Source: an uncultured Oscillospiraceae bacterium (GTDB lineage Bacteria; Bacillota; Clostridia; Oscillospirales; Oscillospiraceae). From it: 7,186 nucleotides of DNA. Below are positions 5,370 to 7,186 of the stretch, piece by piece. The position numbers and the translations under genes are program-made. The notes below the pieces were generated by a model. The model was not told where the DNA came from. It saw only the letters and a list, made by a program, of their open reading frames with translations, and made no database searches. Location: positions 1-7,186 of the forward strand of contig CAJOCV010000124.1 of NCBI GenBank assembly GCA_905233785.1. The letters are read 5' to 3'. The first letter of the stretch is position 1; every line of letters starts with the position of its first letter.

Positions 5370-5397
5370 TTGCAAAAACAGAAAATTGTGGTATCAT
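5370..5397 (+). promoter_or_regulatory. Likely groESL promoter
   Basis: TTGCAA (5370-5375) and TATCAT (5392-5397) with a 16-nt spacer lie directly upstream of the CIRCE operator. This is the usual position of a vegetative promoter for a HrcA-repressed chaperonin operon. Confidence 0.65.
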
Positions 5398-5398
5398 A

Positions 5399-5439
5399 AG
5401 CATCGTTAGCACTCAGGGTTTTTGAGTGCTAACGATGCT
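5399..5439 (+). promoter_or_regulatory. CIRCE operator (HrcA binding site)
   Basis: A perfect CIRCE element: TTAGCACTC (5406-5414), nine bases, GAGTGCTAA (5424-5432). The palindrome continues outward to 16-bp arms (5399-5414 and 5424-5439), longer than the standard 9. The repressor HrcA binds this site and shuts off the operon until heat or misfolded protein titrates GroEL, which HrcA needs for activity. It sits just after the -10 box and 36 nt before groES. Confidence 0.97.
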
Positions 5440-5474
5440 GAATTTTGTAATATACTTTTATGGAGGGATAGATT

Positions 5475-5759
5475 ATGAAACTCAAACCCCTGGCCGATCG
5501 TGTGGTTCTCAAGCAGAACGCCGCCGAGGAAAAGACCGCTTCCGGTATCTTCCTCACGCCGTCTGCGCAGGAGAAGCCCGAAATTTACGAAGTCGTCGAG
5601 GTCGGCCCCGGCGGGCTGGTGGACGGCAACGAGGTCAAGATGATCGTCACCGCGGGGCAGAATGTCCTCGTCGGCAAGTACAGCGGCAGCAAGGTCAAGC
5701 TGGACGATCAGGAGTACACCATCGTGCGCCAGTCCGACATTCTGGCAATCATCGAATAA
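5475..5759 (+). CDS. groES: GroES, 10-kDa co-chaperonin
   Basis: A 94-residue full-length Hsp10, the lid of the GroEL folding chamber in the cytoplasm. The N-terminus (KLKPLADRVVLK) is typical. The mobile loop lies at residues 16-33 with the hydrophobic GIFL (24-27) that docks on GroEL, where GIVL or GIIL is more usual. GPGG at 44-47 follows, and the end YTIVRQSDILAIIE is standard. GGAGGG (5462-5467) stands 7 nt before the ATG. It is the first gene of the operon, with CIRCE and the promoter upstream and groEL 23 nt downstream. Confidence 0.98.
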   Translation: MKLKPLADRVVLKQNAAEEKTASGIFLTPSAQEKPEIYEVVEVGPGGLVDGNEVKMIVTAGQNVLVGKYSGSKVKLDDQEYTIVRQSDILAIIE

Positions 5760-5782
5760 TATTGCAGGAGGCATTTTGAATT

Positions 5783-7186
<1,404 letters not shown>

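Overview
The window looks like a piece of chromosome from a GC-rich gut member of the Bacillota, class Clostridia, probably Oscillospiraceae/Ruminococcaceae-like. The grounds are strong AGGAGG-type ribosome sites, a CIRCE-controlled groES-groEL operon, a GLUG/InlB-repeat surface protein, and palindrome-rich intergenic repeats. The family assignment is an inference from gene style. No rRNA gene, tRNA or CRISPR array is visible.

Layout. Positions 1-1316 (minus strand) hold the first ~440 codons of a large repeat-containing surface protein that runs off the left edge; its signal-peptide region is out of frame with the body by one base. Positions 1317-1871 are non-coding and full of repeats: three adjacent hairpins, a 25-bp inverted repeat with self-palindromic arms, and a 223-bp unit present 1.4 times in tandem. 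Positions 1872-3708 (minus strand) carry two overlapping paralogous genes made of four zinc-ribbon repeats each (DUF4379-like). Positions 3730-4041 are a 312-bp segment bounded by perfect 19-bp inverted repeats. Positions 4037-4975 (minus strand) encode a complete tyrosine recombinase whose stop codon lies inside the right inverted repeat. After a divergent intergenic stretch, groES and groEL run on the plus strand, and groEL is cut by the right edge.

The main find is the segment 3730-4041. It has the architecture of a phase-variable invertible promoter. It contains a near-consensus sigma70 promoter (TTGTAT-17-TATAAT) and a strong intrinsic terminator, it is flanked by 19-bp inverted repeats, and it sits between a tyrosine recombinase and the zinc-ribbon pair. 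In the orientation given here the promoter points away from the zinc-ribbon genes, into the 3' end of the recombinase gene as antisense, and the terminator blocks read-through from the recombinase toward them. This reads as OFF. Inverting the segment on paper turns the promoter toward the zinc-ribbon genes. It also puts a GGAG and an ATG in frame with the first gene, adding 14 residues to its N-terminus. The recombinase would thus switch a two-gene zinc-ribbon operon of unknown function. The arrangement parallels the recombinase-controlled switches of Clostridioides difficile and Bacteroides, but I know of no described switch with this cargo.
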